Origin: an uncultured Clostridium sp.
GTDB taxonomy: Bacteria > Bacillota > Clostridia > Clostridiales > Clostridiaceae
Direction of reading: 5' to 3'
NCBI GenBank assembly: GCA_902785295.1
Contig: CACZYK010000017.1
Span: forward strand, 1 to 33,305
DNA length: 33,305 nt
Of the stretch, positions 26,692 to 33,199 are shown in pieces (position 1 is the stretch's first letter; the number at the start of each line of letters is the position of its first letter). The notes below the pieces were generated by a model. The model saw nothing but the letters and a program-made list of their open reading frames with translations. It was not told where the DNA came from and searched no databases. The translations under genes and the position numbers were made by a program.

Positions 26692-27387
26692 ATGGAATTA
26701 AGTAAAAGACTTAAATTTATTGCAAGTCATATAGAAAAGTGTAAAAGTATAGCTGATATAGGAACTGACCATGGGTATATTCCTATATATGCGGTAAAAA
26801 ATAATTTATGTGAAAGTGCTATAGCATCAGATATAAATAAAGACCCCGTAAGAAAATCAAAATTAAATATATCTTTAGAAGGACTTTCAGAAAAAATAGA
26901 AACAAGACTTGGTGGAGGGTTAGAACCTATAAAAACCAAAGAGGTTGATGGTATAATAATTGCAGGAATGGGAGGAAATCTTATAAGAGATATCTTAGAA
27001 GAAGGTAAAAATAAACTTCCATTTTTAAAATTTATAATATTACAACCAGCACAAAATCCAGAGGTTTTAAGAGAATATTTATATAATAATGGATATAAAA
27101 TATTAGAAGAAGATTTATGTTTTGATGAGGGTATATATTATGAACTATTTAAAGTAGTAAAAAATAATGAAGAACATACAAAGGTTGATAATATTTTTTA
27201 TGAGTTTTCCCCAATACTATTAAAGAAAAAGCATCCTTTAATGTTACCTTATTTAGAAAGTAAAGAAGAAAAGTATAAAAAGATATTAGGTTTTATAAAA
27301 GATGACAGTGATTTTGCTAAAAAAAGAAAAGAAGAAATTAAAGAAAAGCTAAACTTTATAGAAAGCTTGAAAAAGGAGTTAGAATAA
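26692..27387 (+). CDS. trmK: tRNA (adenine22-N1)-methyltransferase TrmK
   Basis: 231 residues, the size of Gram-positive TrmK, which makes m1A22 in tRNA using SAM. The N-terminal Rossmann domain has ADIGTDHGYIPIYA (residues 21-34), IASDINKDP and the catalytic-region motif IIAGMGGNLIRDIL. The C-terminal ~70 residues form a coiled-coil tail (KEEIKEKLNFIESLKKE). The SD TTAAGGAG lies 11 bases before the ATG. Its final base overlaps the next start, coupling it to the Nif3-like gene, the usual partner after sigA in Firmicutes. Confidence 0.94.
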   Translation: MELSKRLKFIASHIEKCKSIADIGTDHGYIPIYAVKNNLCESAIASDINKDPVRKSKLNISLEGLSEKIETRLGGGLEPIKTKEVDGIIIAGMGGNLIRDILEEGKNKLPFLKFIILQPAQNPEVLREYLYNNGYKILEEDLCFDEGIYYELFKVVKNNEEHTKVDNIFYEFSPILLKKKHPLMLPYLESKEEKYKKILGFIKDDSDFAKKRKEEIKEKLNFIESLKKELE

Positions 27388-28181
27388 TGAGTATTTATGT
27401 TAAAGATATAATTAAGGTAATGGAAAAAGTTGCTCCACCTTCTTTAAAAGAAAGCTATGATAATGTAGGGCTTATGGTTGGAGATAAAGAAAAGGAAGTA
27501 CATAAGGTATTACTAGCTTTAGATTGTACTAAAAAGGTTATTGAAGAAGCAAAAAGAAATAATATAGATTTAATAATAACTCATCATCCATTAATTTTTA
27601 GAAAACCAAGCAGAATAGTTAAGGATGATTTGCAAGGGTTTAAAATAATTGAGCTTATAAAAAATGATATATCATTATTTTCAAGCCACACAAATCTTGA
27701 CTCTGTAAAAGGGGGAATTAATGAAGAGATAGTAAATATTCTTGGATTTAAGAGTAATAAAATTATAGAAGAAAGTAGAGTTCTTGGCTTTCAAACTTCA
27801 GGTATAGGAAGAATAGTAGAACTTGAAGAGGAAAAAAATCCTGAAGATATAATAAAAATAGTAAAAGAAAAACTTAATGTAGAAAATTTAAGAGCTGTTA
27901 TGGGGGTAAGAAAAATAAAAAAAATAGCAATTATAAATGGAAGCGGACAAGATTATTTTCAAGATGCATTGAGGCTTGGAGCAGATTGTATTATAACAGG
28001 AGATACAACATATCATTTTGTATCAGATTATAAAGAAATGGGATTAACAATAATAGACCCAGGACATTTTAAAACAGAATGGATTGTATTTTTAAAGGTA
28101 ATGAAAAAAATAGAAGAAAAATTTCCTGAAATAGAATTTATATATTCTAATGAATGTGAAGACCCTTATGAATTTTTATAA
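27387..28181 (+). CDS. Nif3-like dinuclear metal center protein (YqfO family)
   Basis: 264 residues. Metal-ligand motifs are visible: ITHHPLIF (H66, H67), FSSHTNLDS near 96-104 and the C-terminal GDTTYHFVSDY and DPGHFKTE blocks. Nif3 proteins form hexameric toroids with two metals per subunit, related to GTP cyclohydrolase I type 2; a firm enzymatic role is lacking. Bacillus YqfO is longer because of an inserted PII/CutA-like domain, which is absent here. It shares one base with trmK. No strong terminator follows; the 28202-28301 palindrome is the nearest structure. Confidence 0.92.
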   Translation: MSIYVKDIIKVMEKVAPPSLKESYDNVGLMVGDKEKEVHKVLLALDCTKKVIEEAKRNNIDLIITHHPLIFRKPSRIVKDDLQGFKIIELIKNDISLFSSHTNLDSVKGGINEEIVNILGFKSNKIIEESRVLGFQTSGIGRIVELEEEKNPEDIIKIVKEKLNVENLRAVMGVRKIKKIAIINGSGQDYFQDALRLGADCIITGDTTYHFVSDYKEMGLTIIDPGHFKTEWIVFLKVMKKIEEKFPEIEFIYSNECEDPYEFL

Positions 28182-28201
28182 AAAGATAATATAAAAGAAA
28201 A

Positions 28202-28301
28202 ATGGAGCTGTTACATTAGTAAATACTCACATAATATATAGCATTTTAGTTATATGAAATACTATATATCATGATTAAAATCCTTTATGCAACAACTCCA
28301 T
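28202..28301. repeat. 100-bp imperfect palindrome between nif3-like gene and rnpB
   Basis: The outer arms ATGGAGCTGTTACAT (28202-28216) and ATGCAACAACTCCAT (28287-28301) match inversely at 13 of 15 positions. A second pair, ATAATATATAG (28231-28241) and CTATATATCAT (28262-28272), matches at 10 of 11. The two halves are symmetric without net gaps, with a ~9-base centre. Six A-C clashes on the + strand become G-U pairs on the - strand, against two going the other way. On the - strand the hairpin is followed by TTTTTCTTTT. It may be a terminator, a small RNA or a MITE-like remnant. Confidence 0.6.
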
Positions 28302-28361
28302 AACTAATCTTATAACAAGGTCAAAATAATGGAAAAACATATAAAAAAATTTTTCCCTTAA

Positions 28362-28388
28362 TAAAAAAACCTAGTAAAAATCAAGGTT
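28362..28388 (-). terminator. Terminator of rnpB
   Basis: On the minus strand AACCTT (28388-28383) pairs with its counterpart AGGTT (28372-28368) around a ~10-base loop, directly followed by seven T (28367-28361 region). It lies just beyond the 3' end of the RNase P RNA. Confidence 0.7.
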
Positions 28389-28730
28389 ACGAGATAAGCC
28401 ATAAGCGGGGTTCTGTATTAAGCAATCATCTATCTAGACCTATTGTTACCAATAGGTTCAAGCGACGCACCCAGAAACGGAACGGGCCACTCCTTATATG
28501 TTTCTCTATTCGGTCTTGCTCCAAGTGGGGTTTACATAGCCGTGAAGTCGCCATCACGCTGGTGAGCTCTTACCTCGCCTTTCCACCCTTGCCTGAAAAA
28601 CAGGCGGTATATCTCTGTTGCACTATCCTTCAAGTCGCCTTGACTGGACGTTATCCAGCACCCTGCCCTGTGGAGCCCCGACTTTCCTCTCCTAGCTTAA
28701 AGCTAGCAGCGATTGCATGTCTTACTCGCA
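28386..28730 (-). ncRNA. rnpB: RNase P RNA, class A
   Basis: About 345 bases, and much more GC-rich than its surroundings. Read on the minus strand it contains the universal 5' block GAGGAAAGTCGGGGCTCC, then CAGGGTGCTGGATAACG, ACAGAGATATACCGCC, GAGGTAAGAGC, GTAAACCCCACTTGGAGCAA, TAGATAGATGATTG and the 3' block ACAGAACCCCGCTTATGG. P1 is formed by GCGAGUAAG at the 5' end with CUUAUCUCGU near the 3' end, with one bulge. The layout is the ancestral class A, as in clostridia, not the class B of Bacillus. It is the catalytic RNA that matures tRNA 5' ends. The ends are placed to within a few bases. Confidence 0.96.
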
Positions 28731-28736
28731 AAATTC

Positions 28737-28765
28737 ATGATAACATAATAATTAAATTATTACAA
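28737..28765 (-). promoter_or_regulatory. rnpB promoter
   Basis: Read on the minus strand: TTGTAA (28765-28760), a 17-bp spacer and TATCAT (28742-28737) preceded by an extended TGT. The start would fall near 28730, matching the predicted 5' end of the RNA. Confidence 0.75.
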
Positions 28766-28766
28766 G

Positions 28767-28807
28767 AAATTATTTATAAATTTTCTTTGAAAATTTATAA
28801 ATAATTT
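28767..28807. terminator. Perfect 19-bp inverted repeat, probable terminator of the small minus-strand ORF
   Basis: AAATTATTTATAAATTTTC (28767-28785) and GAAAATTTATAAATAATTT (28789-28807) are exact inverted copies around a TTT loop. Only one G-C pair is present. It sits between the stop of the small ORF (28843) and the -35 box of rnpB, so on the minus strand it would insulate rnpB from upstream transcription. T-rich sequence flanks both sides. Confidence 0.5.
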
Positions 28808-28842
28808 TTTTTGCATTATAAAAAATGTATATTAATCATATT

Positions 28843-29070
28843 TTAGGGTATAAATATAAATAATAGTAACAATAATATGATTACAAATAATCCATAAAAT
28901 CCAACTCCACACAACAATAAAGTTATAAAAAAGCAACACAACACGCAAAGCTTTCCAGGACTTATAAATAAAAATATAGGCCATTTTCTCAACTTTTTAA
29001 AACTTTTGTTATAAAAACTTTCACAGTTATTTTTAAAATCATCAAAATTATTTTTATATCGCCTATTAAT
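28843..29070 (-). CDS. Putative small membrane protein starting at ATT
   Basis: A 75-codon open frame beginning ATT-AAT-AGG-CGA, with no in-frame ATG, GTG or TTG near its 5' end. A strong SD (AGGAGAG; GGAG eight bases upstream of the ATT) and an in-frame TAA just before it fix the start region. The protein begins with a charged part (INRRYKNNFDDFKNN), then a WPIFLFISPGKLCVLC segment and two hydrophobic stretches (~31-55 and ~58-74) that look like membrane helices, with four cysteines (C16, C42, C45, C46) and another near 54. A minus-strand promoter candidate lies upstream (29188-29161) and a hairpin follows. I recognise no family. It could also be a decayed gene. Confidence 0.5.
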   Translation of the reverse strand: MNRRYKNNFDDFKNNCESFYNKSFKKLRKWPIFLFISPGKLCVLCCFFITLLLCGVGFYGLFVIILLLLLFIFIP

Positions 29071-29160
29071 TGTAATCTCTCCTTAATAAAAAATTAGTAC
29101 ACAATACTACTATATATAATAAAACTACAAAAGATAATAAAAAAGAAAATTTAATAAAAA

Positions 29161-29188
29161 ATAATATTACAAAAAAATTTCTTTTCAA
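29161..29188 (-). promoter_or_regulatory. Promoter candidate for the ATT-start small ORF
   Basis: On the minus strand TTGAAA (29188-29183), a 16-bp spacer, then TATTAT (29166-29161). The start would be near 29154, giving a leader of about 84 bases that includes the AGGAGAG SD. Such matches are common by chance in AT-rich DNA. Confidence 0.4.
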
Positions 29189-29205
29189 AAGTGTACCCAT
29201 ACAAT

Positions 29206-29233
29206 TTGATTTTTTGAAAAAATGTGCTATCTT
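29206..29233 (+). promoter_or_regulatory. Promoter candidate for the aminotransferase-ECF pair
   Basis: TTGATT (29206-29211), a 16-bp spacer, TATCTT (29228-29233) with an upstream TGC extended element. The start would be near 29240, so the leader is only ~26 bases, too short for a riboswitch. Confidence 0.5.
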
Positions 29234-29265
29234 ATTAATAATGTAAAGAAAGGAGAATGGATAGC

Positions 29266-30408
29266 ATGAACAATAAGTTTGTTTATACTCCTGGTCCAAC
29301 TATGGTGAGGGAGAATGTAAGGCTTGAAAGAGCAAAGGTTACTACAAATCCAGATATTGATGAAGAGTTTGTGGAATTTTACAAAAATACTTGTGACAAA
29401 TTTGGAGAGATAGTACATACTAAAAATGATGTTTACATATTATGTGGGGAAGGAATTCTTGGATTAGAAGCTGCATGTGCCTCAATTACAGAACCAGAAG
29501 ACAGGGTTTTAGTAATAGATAATGGTCTTTATGGAAAAGGCTTTGATGGTTTTGTAGAAATGTATGGTGGAAAAGTAGTCTATTTTTCTAAAGATTACAC
29601 AGAAGAGATTAATGTAGAAGAACTAAAAAAGTTTTTGGAGATTGATCATGATTTTAAATATGCAACAGTAGTTCATTGTGATACTCCAACAGGAATGCTT
29701 AATGATATTTCTAAAATATGTCCATTACTAAAGAGTTATGGAATATTAACAGTAGTAGATTCTGTTTCTGGCATGGTAGGTCAGGAAGTTAGAACTGATG
29801 ATTGGAAAATAGATATATTAGTAGGAGGCTCACAAAAAGCAATATCAGCACCTACAGGACTAACAATGGTCACAGTAAGTAAAGATGCAAGAAAAGCAAT
29901 GGAAGAAAGAAAAACTCCAGTTGTAGGATTCTATTGCAATTTAAATATATGGAAAAATTATTATAAAGATAAGTGGTTTCCATATACAGTTCCAATAAGT
30001 GACATTATGGCTCTTGATAAAGCTTTACAAAACATTTTAGATGAAGGATTAGAAAATGTAATAGATAGACATAAAAATATAGCTTTAGCAGTAAGAAAAG
30101 CTGTAAAAGAATATGGTCTTGAATTATTTAATAAAAGTGGATATTCAAATACTGTTACAGTAGTAAATATTCCAGAAAACATAGGAGCTTTAAATTTAAA
30201 AAATCATATGTTGAAAAAGTATAATGTTTTAATTGCAACTTCATTAGAACCTTATACAAATAAGGTAATAAGAATAGGACATATGGGAGAAAATGCAAAG
30301 CTTGAAAATACAATATATGTATTAAATATATTAGATAAATCATTAAAAGAGTTAGGTTTTGAAACTTCTAAAGATTTAGTTCAATTATTTAATAAATATT
30401 TAGGATAA
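29266..30408 (+). CDS. Class V PLP-fold aminotransferase, pyridoxamine-pyruvate aminotransferase-like
   Basis: 380 residues from the ATG at 29266, ten bases after AGGAG; an in-frame ATG at 29257 nearly abuts the SD. The fold family is alanine-glyoxylate aminotransferase, with Lys191 in GGSQKAISAP (Schiff-base lysine) and Asp165 in VVDSVSG. At the cofactor-phosphate site the usual Ser of this family is Glu62 (CGEGILGLEA). By recall, Mesorhizobium pyridoxamine-pyruvate aminotransferase uses Glu68, Tyr95, Asp171 and Lys197; here E62, Y89, D165 and K191 have the same constant offset of six. Segments such as LYGKGF, HCDTPTG, FPYTVPISDI and RIGHMG also resemble it. R336 may match its carboxylate Arg345, but the other Arg looks replaced by Leu327. 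The next gene is a vitamin-type ECF S component, so B6 salvage (pyridoxamine to pyridoxal) is my favoured role; an ordinary aminotransferase remains possible. Confidence 0.8.
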   Translation: MNNKFVYTPGPTMVRENVRLERAKVTTNPDIDEEFVEFYKNTCDKFGEIVHTKNDVYILCGEGILGLEAACASITEPEDRVLVIDNGLYGKGFDGFVEMYGGKVVYFSKDYTEEINVEELKKFLEIDHDFKYATVVHCDTPTGMLNDISKICPLLKSYGILTVVDSVSGMVGQEVRTDDWKIDILVGGSQKAISAPTGLTMVTVSKDARKAMEERKTPVVGFYCNLNIWKNYYKDKWFPYTVPISDIMALDKALQNILDEGLENVIDRHKNIALAVRKAVKEYGLELFNKSGYSNTVTVVNIPENIGALNLKNHMLKKYNVLIATSLEPYTNKVIRIGHMGENAKLENTIYVLNILDKSLKELGFETSKDLVQLFNKYLG

Positions 30409-30438
30409 ATTTATAATATACACATGGGGGAAGAGATT

Positions 30439-30981
30439 ATGGAAACGTCAAAAACAAGTAGTAACAGATTAAGCACAAAAGATTTAGTTCAAACAGCATT
30501 ATTAGTAGCAATAGTATTTATAGCAACTAAGTTTATAAATATAACATTGCCTGTTGGTGCTAGTGGAGGTCTTGTACATTTAGGAAATACAATGTTATTT
30601 ACAATTGCAATTATTTTTGGTAAGAAAAAAGGTGCAATTGCAGGTGCAATTGGTATGGGGCTATTCGATTTATTATCTGCTTGGGCAATATGGGCACCAT
30701 TTACTTTTGTAATAAGAGGAGTAATGGGATATATTATAGGTGTAATTTCATGGGGAGACAATAAAAAAGGAAATAGCATTATAAGAAATATTGTAGCAAT
30801 AGTAATATCAGGAATATGGATGTTAGCTGGATATTACATAGCTGAAGTAATATTATATGGAAACTGGGCAAGTCCAGTTGCATCAATACCAGGAAATATA
30901 ACTCAATTAGTAGTAGGTTTAATAATATCTGTACCATTAACAAAAGCATTAAAAGCAGCAAATATAGATAGAATAATATAA
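30439..30981 (+). CDS. ECF transporter S component, probably vitamin B6-type
   Basis: 180 residues from the ATG at 30439, preceded by GGGGGAAGAG; an in-frame ATG at 30424 has no SD. About six hydrophobic helices, with the S-component pattern: a helix after STKDLVQTALLVAIVFIATK, then GGLVHLGNTMLF, a basic loop GKKKGAIAGAIGMGLFDLL and a C-terminal helix ending in VPLTKALK. S components give substrate specificity to the shared EcfAA'T energy-coupling module, which must be encoded elsewhere. It lies 30 bp after the pyridoxamine aminotransferase-like gene and is followed by a terminator, so the two form one unit. The substrate is inferred from that partner (HmpT/PdxU-like families); I cannot tell it from the sequence alone. 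Confidence 0.85.
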   Translation: METSKTSSNRLSTKDLVQTALLVAIVFIATKFINITLPVGASGGLVHLGNTMLFTIAIIFGKKKGAIAGAIGMGLFDLLSAWAIWAPFTFVIRGVMGYIIGVISWGDNKKGNSIIRNIVAIVISGIWMLAGYYIAEVILYGNWASPVASIPGNITQLVVGLIISVPLTKALKAANIDRII

Positions 30982-30994
30982 AAATAAATTTATA

Positions 30995-31030
30995 AAAAGA
31001 TTCTTTGATTTTTTTCAAAGAGTCTTTTTT
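30995..31030 (+). terminator. Intrinsic terminator after the ECF S component
   Basis: AAGATTCTTTGA (30997-31008) pairs with TCAAAGAGTCTT (31015-31026) over 12 bp with one G-U, followed by a T-run. It closes the aminotransferase-ECF unit. Confidence 0.88.
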
Positions 31031-31150
31031 AATGTATAGGAAAGTATAAAAATTTTAAGCTTTAAAAGTTAGTAATATCAATACTTTGAAGGATATAAAG
31101 TGGCAAAAGTGTTACCACGAAGTATTTTTAAAATATTATTGAATTGATAT

Positions 31151-31165
31151 TGATAATAAATATTA
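31151..31165. promoter_or_regulatory. Upstream Fur-box candidate
   Basis: TGATAATAAATATTA matches 12 of 14 positions of the 7-1-7 Fur pattern TGATAATnATTATCA. It lies about 60 bp upstream of the -35 box of the iron-transport promoter. Confidence 0.5.
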
Positions 31166-31221
31166 ATTATCTAAATAAAAATTTTTATTGAAGTTTTAAA
31201 TTAAATAGAAAATATAATATG

Positions 31222-31250
31222 TTGACAATGATATTTGTTTTCAATATAAT
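31222..31250 (+). promoter_or_regulatory. Consensus promoter of the iron-siderophore transporter
   Basis: Perfect TTGACA (31222-31227), exactly 17 bp, perfect TATAAT (31245-31250): a full sigma-A consensus promoter. The start would be near 31257, immediately before the proximal Fur box. Such a strong core promoter is typical of genes held off by a repressor. Confidence 0.85.
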
Positions 31251-31265
31251 AAAGCAGAAATTAAT

Positions 31266-31280
31266 TGAGAATAATTATTA
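31266..31280. promoter_or_regulatory. Proximal Fur-box candidate
   Basis: TGAGAATAATTATTA matches 12 of 14 positions of the 7-1-7 Fur pattern. It lies just downstream of the likely transcription start and upstream of the ribosome-binding site, where bound Fur would block initiation or early elongation. Confidence 0.6.
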
Positions 31281-31308
31281 ATAATAAATGCAAAAGAAAG
31301 GAATAGAA

Positions 31309-32262
31309 ATGAAAAAACGATATTTACTCATTATATTAATATTTTTATCAATTTTCTCTTTATTTATTGGAGTACATAATATAAGATTGTCTGATTTAAT
31401 AAATGGAGATATGGAGAAAATAAATATATTTTTAATAAGCAGAGTGCCAAGACTTTTAAGTATTTTAATAACAGGCATATCTTTAAGTATAGCTGGAGTA
31501 ATAATGCAACAGATAAGCAGTAATAAGTTTGTTTCTCCAACAACAGCTGCAACAATAGATTCTGCAAAGCTTGGAGTATTAGTTTCAACAATGCTTTTTT
31601 CATCAGCAACTATTATGGAAAAAATGATTGTGTCATTAATATTTTCAATTGTTGGAACAATTATATTTATGAAAATTCTTAATAAAGTAAGACTTAAAAA
31701 TATAATTTTTGTTCCATTAGTTGGAATAATGGTTGGAAATGTTATTGGAGCTGTTACAGATTACTTAGCTTATAAATACAATATGGTTCAAAATATGACA
31801 TCATTTCTTCAAGGAGATTTTTCAACAATACTTAAAGGAAAATATGAATTGTTATTTTTGATAATTCCGCTTTTAATAATAGCATTTATGTATGCTAGAA
31901 AATTTACTATTGTTTCTATGGGGGAAGAGATAAGTGCAAATTTAGGAATAAGCTATAAAAAAGTAGTTCAAATAGGAGTTATAATAGTATCTTTAATATC
32001 CTCTTTAATAGTTATAACAGTTGGAAGCATACCATTTGTAGGACTTGTTGTTCCTAATATAGTTTCTATGTTTAAAGGAGATAATTTAAGTGAAAATATT
32101 GGTTTAACAGCATTATTTGGAGGAATTTTTGTGCTTATATGTGACATGATAGGAAGAGTAATAATATTTCCTTATGAAGTTCCAATAAGCTTAACAATAG
32201 GAGTAATAGGAAGTATTTTATTTTTAATTTTAGTTTTTAGGAGAGCAAAAGATGAAGGATAA
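31309..32262 (+). CDS. FecCD-family iron-siderophore ABC transporter permease (YclN-like)
   Basis: 317 residues from the ATG at 31309, six bases after GAAAGGAA; an in-frame ATG at 31288 lacks an SD. About eight to nine membrane helices. FecCD marks: SRVPRLLSILITGISLSIAG near 45-65 and GSIPFVGLVVPNIV near 240-255 (coupling/EAA-like loop). Sequence and gene order resemble B. subtilis YclN, a permease of the petrobactin importer, or FatD of the anguibactin system; the exact siderophore cannot be told. It overlaps the second permease gene by 11 bases. Likely Fur/iron repressed. Confidence 0.9.
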   Translation: MKKRYLLIILIFLSIFSLFIGVHNIRLSDLINGDMEKINIFLISRVPRLLSILITGISLSIAGVIMQQISSNKFVSPTTAATIDSAKLGVLVSTMLFSSATIMEKMIVSLIFSIVGTIIFMKILNKVRLKNIIFVPLVGIMVGNVIGAVTDYLAYKYNMVQNMTSFLQGDFSTILKGKYELLFLIIPLLIIAFMYARKFTIVSMGEEISANLGISYKKVVQIGVIIVSLISSLIVITVGSIPFVGLVVPNIVSMFKGDNLSENIGLTALFGGIFVLICDMIGRVIIFPYEVPISLTIGVIGSILFLILVFRRAKDEG

Positions 32263-33199
32263 AAAGAAGATATATATTTTATTTGGAATTGCACTTCTTG
32301 CAATAACATTATTTTTAGTATATGGACTTAATGTAAATAACTATGAGTATAACTTATCTAAGAGAATACCTAGAGTTGTTGCAATAATAATAACAGGTGG
32401 AAGTATAGCTTTTTCATCAATAATATTTCAGACCATAACAAACAATAGAATAATTACTCCAAGTGTTCTTGGATTAGATTCTCTCTATGGATTTTTGCAA
32501 TCATTTGTAGTTTTTATTTTTGGAACTTCAAGTATTGTTATGACTGATGGAAGGGTAAATTTTTTAGTCTCATCATTTCTTATGATTTTAGGAAGTATGA
32601 TTCTTTATAAATTTCTTTTAGGTAATGGAAAATCTAACATATATTTTCTTCTTCTTGTAGGAACTATATTTGGAACATTATTTAAAAGCTTATCAACTTT
32701 TATGCAGGTTTTAATAGACCCAAATGATTATGTAGTACTTCAATCAAAGCTTTTTGCATCATTTACCAATGTTAATACAAGCATATTATTAGTGGTTATA
32801 ATAATTCTTCTTATGATAGTTGCTTTTATATATGATGATATGAAAAAGATTGATGTTTTACATCTTGGAAGAGATAATTCAATAAGTCTTGGAGTTGATT
32901 ATGATAAAATTTCTAAAAAGCTTTTAATAGTGGTTTCGATATTAATATCAATTTCAACAGCCTTAGTAGGGTCTATAACATTTTTAGGAATTTTAGTTGT
33001 TAATTTATCATATCAACTTATAAAAAATTATAAGCATAAATATTTAATAGCATCTTCAATATTAATAAGTATTATTGCTTTAGTGGGAGGGCAGTTTATA
33101 GTAGAAAGATTATTAAATTATAATACAAAAATTAGTATAATAATTAACTTTATTGGTGGAGCATACTTTATATATTTATTATTAAAGGAGAACAAGTGA
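32252..33199 (+). CDS. FecCD-family iron-siderophore ABC transporter permease (YclO-like)
   Basis: 315 residues, again multi-spanning, with KRIPRVVAIIITGGSIAFSSI near 32-52 and the C-terminal GSITFLGILVVNLSYQLIK near 240-260. It is the second half of the heterodimeric permease, with order and size like YclO. The SD AGGAGAG lies before the ATG, inside the end of the first permease gene. Its TGA shares one base with the next ATG, so the three genes are translationally coupled. The usual Pro of the VVPN loop is absent in this subunit's LVVNLS, as seen for other second permeases. Confidence 0.9.
   Translation: MKDKKKIYILFGIALLAITLFLVYGLNVNNYEYNLSKRIPRVVAIIITGGSIAFSSIIFQTITNNRIITPSVLGLDSLYGFLQSFVVFIFGTSSIVMTDGRVNFLVSSFLMILGSMILYKFLLGNGKSNIYFLLLVGTIFGTLFKSLSTFMQVLIDPNDYVVLQSKLFASFTNVNTSILLVVIIILLMIVAFIYDDMKKIDVLHLGRDNSISLGVDYDKISKKLLIVVSILISISTALVGSITFLGILVVNLSYQLIKNYKHKYLIASSILISIIALVGGQFIVERLLNYNTKISIIINFIGGAYFIYLLLKENK

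Noticed and set aside
28331-28356. GGAAAAA...TTTTTCC hairpin as a terminator for the nif3-like gene
   Set aside because: Mostly A-T stem with a 12-base loop and no following T-run on the + strand.
28562-28804. An 80-codon + strand ORF
   Set aside because: It lies almost wholly antisense to the RNase P RNA gene; its codons reflect conserved RNA structure and its start has no SD.
29066-29299. A 77-codon minus-strand ORF overlapping the aminotransferase start
   Set aside because: Its 5' part is antisense to the aminotransferase and has no SD. Only the hydrophobic last 44 codons are of interest, and are discussed with the ATT-start ORF.
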